This document shows positions 5,866 through 6,945 of a stretch of 6,945 nucleotides of DNA, piece after piece. The translations under genes were made by a program, and so were the position numbers. The notes under the pieces are model-generated. The model was not told the origin of the DNA. It was given only the letters and a program-made list of their open reading frames with translations, and did not search any database. How positions within the stretch are numbered: the first letter of the stretch is position 1; every line of letters starts with the position of its first letter. The DNA comes from Muribaculaceae bacterium (lineage in GTDB: Bacteria > Bacteroidota > Bacteroidia > Bacteroidales > Muribaculaceae): contig JAFYCU010000049.1 in the NCBI GenBank assembly GCA_017545095.1, positions 1-6,945 of the forward strand. Direction: 5' to 3'.

Positions 5866-6429
5866 ATGATCAACGCTCAAGACATTAAAAACGGTACCTG
5901 CATCCGCATGGATGGCGACCTGTACTTCTGCATCGAGTTCCTGCATGTGAAACCCGGCAAGGGCAACACCTTCATGCGCACGAAACTGAAAAATGTGGTT
6001 GATGGCCGCGTGCTGGAGCGCCGTTTCAACATCGGCGAGAAACTCGAAGACGTGCGTGTGGAACGCCGTCCCTACCAGTTCCTGTATATGGACGGACAGG
6101 ATGCCATCTTCATGAACCAGGAGACCTATGAACAGATTCCCATCAGCAAGGAACTGATCACGGGAGCCGACTACATGAAAGAGAGTGACATCGTGGAAGT
6201 GGTGAGCGACGCCAGCACCGAGACTGTGCTCTTTGCGGAGATGCCCGTGAAGACCAAGCTGAAAATCACCTACACCGAGCCAGGCGTGAAGGGCGACACC
6301 GCCACCAACTCGCTCAAGCCGGCCACCGTCGAGACCGGAGCCACCGTGCGCGTGCCGCTGTTTGTGAACGAGGGCGAAATCATCGAGGTCGACACCCGCG
6401 ACGGCAGTTATCAGGGTCGCGTGAGATAA
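5866..6429 (+). CDS. efp: Elongation factor P
   Basis: 187 residues, complete, standard EF-P length. EF-P binds between the P and E sites of the ribosome and rescues stalling at consecutive prolines. The N-terminal KOW-like domain begins [10 protein letters not shown] and carries the tip loop [10 protein letters not shown]; Lys32 occupies the place of the lysine modified in E. coli EF-P (Lys34). The middle OB domain includes [13 protein letters not shown], and the C-terminal OB domain has the family signature around [20 protein letters not shown] and VDTRDGSY. The frame stays open upstream to an ATG at 5710, but that stretch holds the promoter and has no family similarity, so the start at 5866 is chosen. 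Around it is A/T-rich sequence without a Shine-Dalgarno, usual for Bacteroidales. Whether the organism modifies Lys32, and how, cannot be seen here. Confidence 0.98.
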   Translation: MINAQDIKNGTCIRMDGDLYFCIEFLHVKPGKGNTFMRTKLKNVVDGRVLERRFNIGEKLEDVRVERRPYQFLYMDGQDAIFMNQETYEQIPISKELITGADYMKESDIVEVVSDASTETVLFAEMPVKTKLKITYTEPGVKGDTATNSLKPATVETGATVRVPLFVNEGEIIEVDTRDGSYQGRVR

Positions 6430-6436
6430 GACTCTC

Positions 6437-6497
6437 TGCATCATCCACAATGCACAATTCCGCCGGGCCGCAAAAGCTAAACGCGGAATTGTGCATT
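6437..6497. repeat. Short intergenic repeat after the efp stop (copy 2) with a perfect 15-bp palindrome
   Basis: Seven bases after the efp stop lies TGCATCATCCACAATGC (6437-6453), 16/17 identical to the repeat after the phosphodiesterase gene. From 6449, AATGCACAATTCCGC pairs perfectly with GCGGAATTGTGCATT (6483-6497), with a 19-nt loop. No T tract follows, so it is not a classical intrinsic terminator, though it may still form the efp mRNA 3' end. Confidence 0.7.
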
Positions 6498-6636
6498 ATG
6501 CATTAAAAGATGCGGGAAAAGACGCCCTTAGAGACCTAACAAGCCTTAGAATCCCACAAGAACCAAGCTCGCTTCTATGGCAAGTCCCCCCTTTAGGAGG
6601 ATTTAGGAAGCCGCGAGCTCATGACTCATCACTCCC
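6498..6636. other. Intergenic stretch before the DUF3667 gene
   Basis: No gene and no TAnnTTTG box seen. It holds repetitive CTTAGA-type segments (AGACCTAACAAGCCTTAGAA near 6530-6550) and TTTAGGAGGATTTAGGAAG (6592-6610), a near direct repeat of TTTAGGA; the 11-mer ATTTAGGAAGC also occurs at 5071-5081. Confidence 0.5.
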
Positions 6637-6945
6637 ATGAACTGCGCATTGTGCAATAAACTACGGGAGAGTTACCAGCGCTTCAGGCAGTGGCAACTCA
6701 CGCCCACAGCCACCGAGCCTCTCGACGGCAGCGAGCAACACGCCTGCCTGAACTGCGGCGAGAGCTTCGATGGCCGCTACTGCCCGCGTTGCGGGCAAAA
6801 AGGCAACACCCGCCGACTCACCCTGCACAACGTGATGGCCAATGCCCTCGATGTGTGGGGCGCCGGCAATCGCAGTATGCCCCGCAACATCGTACACCTG
6901 CTGCTGCGACCGGGCTATATGATTGGCGACTACCTGCGCGGACAC
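6637..6945 (+). CDS. DUF3667 family zinc-ribbon protein, 3'-truncated by the window edge
   Basis: 103 codons are visible and the frame runs off the end. CLNC (Cys37, Cys40) and CPRC (Cys49, Cys52), with GESFDGRY between and GQK after, form a four-cysteine zinc ribbon. Then follow a basic segment, TLHNVMANALDVW and LLLRPGYMIGDYLRGH. This order (CxNC, YCxxCGQ, then LLxRPGxxIxDYLxG) is that of Bacteroidota DUF3667 proteins, whose missing C-terminal part usually has membrane helices. Function is not known. An in-frame TGA at 6622-6624 limits the start to ATG 6637, as no other start codon lies between; the next ATG comes only at about residue 69, after the ribbon. An extra pair, Cys3 and Cys6, is encoded by DNA that matches an intergenic repeat. 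No promoter identified. Confidence 0.82.
   Translation, partial: MNCALCNKLRESYQRFRQWQLTPTATEPLDGSEQHACLNCGESFDGRYCPRCGQKGNTRRLTLHNVMANALDVWGAGNRSMPRNIVHLLLRPGYMIGDYLRGH

Noticed and set aside
5701..6450. 249-codon open frame on the minus strand opposite efp
   Set aside because: Complementary shadow of EF-P; no protein-like motif, and it crosses the efp promoter.

Overview
This window looks like an ordinary chromosomal segment of a Bacteroidales bacterium, most likely Prevotellaceae or Muribaculaceae. Four things point there: Bacteroides-type promoters (TTG, 19-20 bp, then TAnnTTTG) in front of three genes; A/T-rich translation starts without a Shine-Dalgarno; an rpmH-efp gene pair; and protein families typical of the phylum (an OprO/OprP-like porin and a DUF3667 protein). 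The family placement is inference; the order is fairly safe. Coding DNA is GC-rich and the intergenic DNA is clearly poorer in GC.

Layout. Positions 2-1084 (+) hold the C-terminal 360 residues of a glycerophosphodiester phosphodiesterase. It is followed by a complete outer-membrane porin (1192-2514, +) and a strong intrinsic terminator (2545-2588). Together they suggest a unit for capturing phosphate or glycerophosphodiesters. Next come a palindromic-repeat region and a self-contained initiator tRNA-fMet unit on the minus strand (promoter 2900-2929, tRNA 2863-2792, terminator 2766-2736). Two hairpins then precede, on the minus strand, the 3' end of a full-length class I [4Fe-4S] fumarase (3116-4759, -).

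The 643-bp gap between the divergent fumarase and rpmH genes holds both promoters, short direct repeats, and an approximately 230-bp hairpin-rich element bounded by a 19/21-matching inverted repeat (5007-5235). After it come rpmH (5403-5555, only 50 codons), a hairpin-dense spacer with a duplicated promoter module, and efp (5866-6429). The window ends inside a DUF3667 zinc-ribbon protein starting at 6637.

Functionally this is housekeeping: translation (bL34, EF-P, initiator tRNA), central anaerobic carbon metabolism (fumarase) and nutrient uptake at the envelope (phosphodiesterase plus porin). I see no phage, CRISPR, toxin-antitoxin, defence or biosynthetic system. What is unusual lies in the intergenic DNA: several families of short palindromic repeats recur in the window, one sits directly behind two unrelated stop codons, and one overlaps a start codon.
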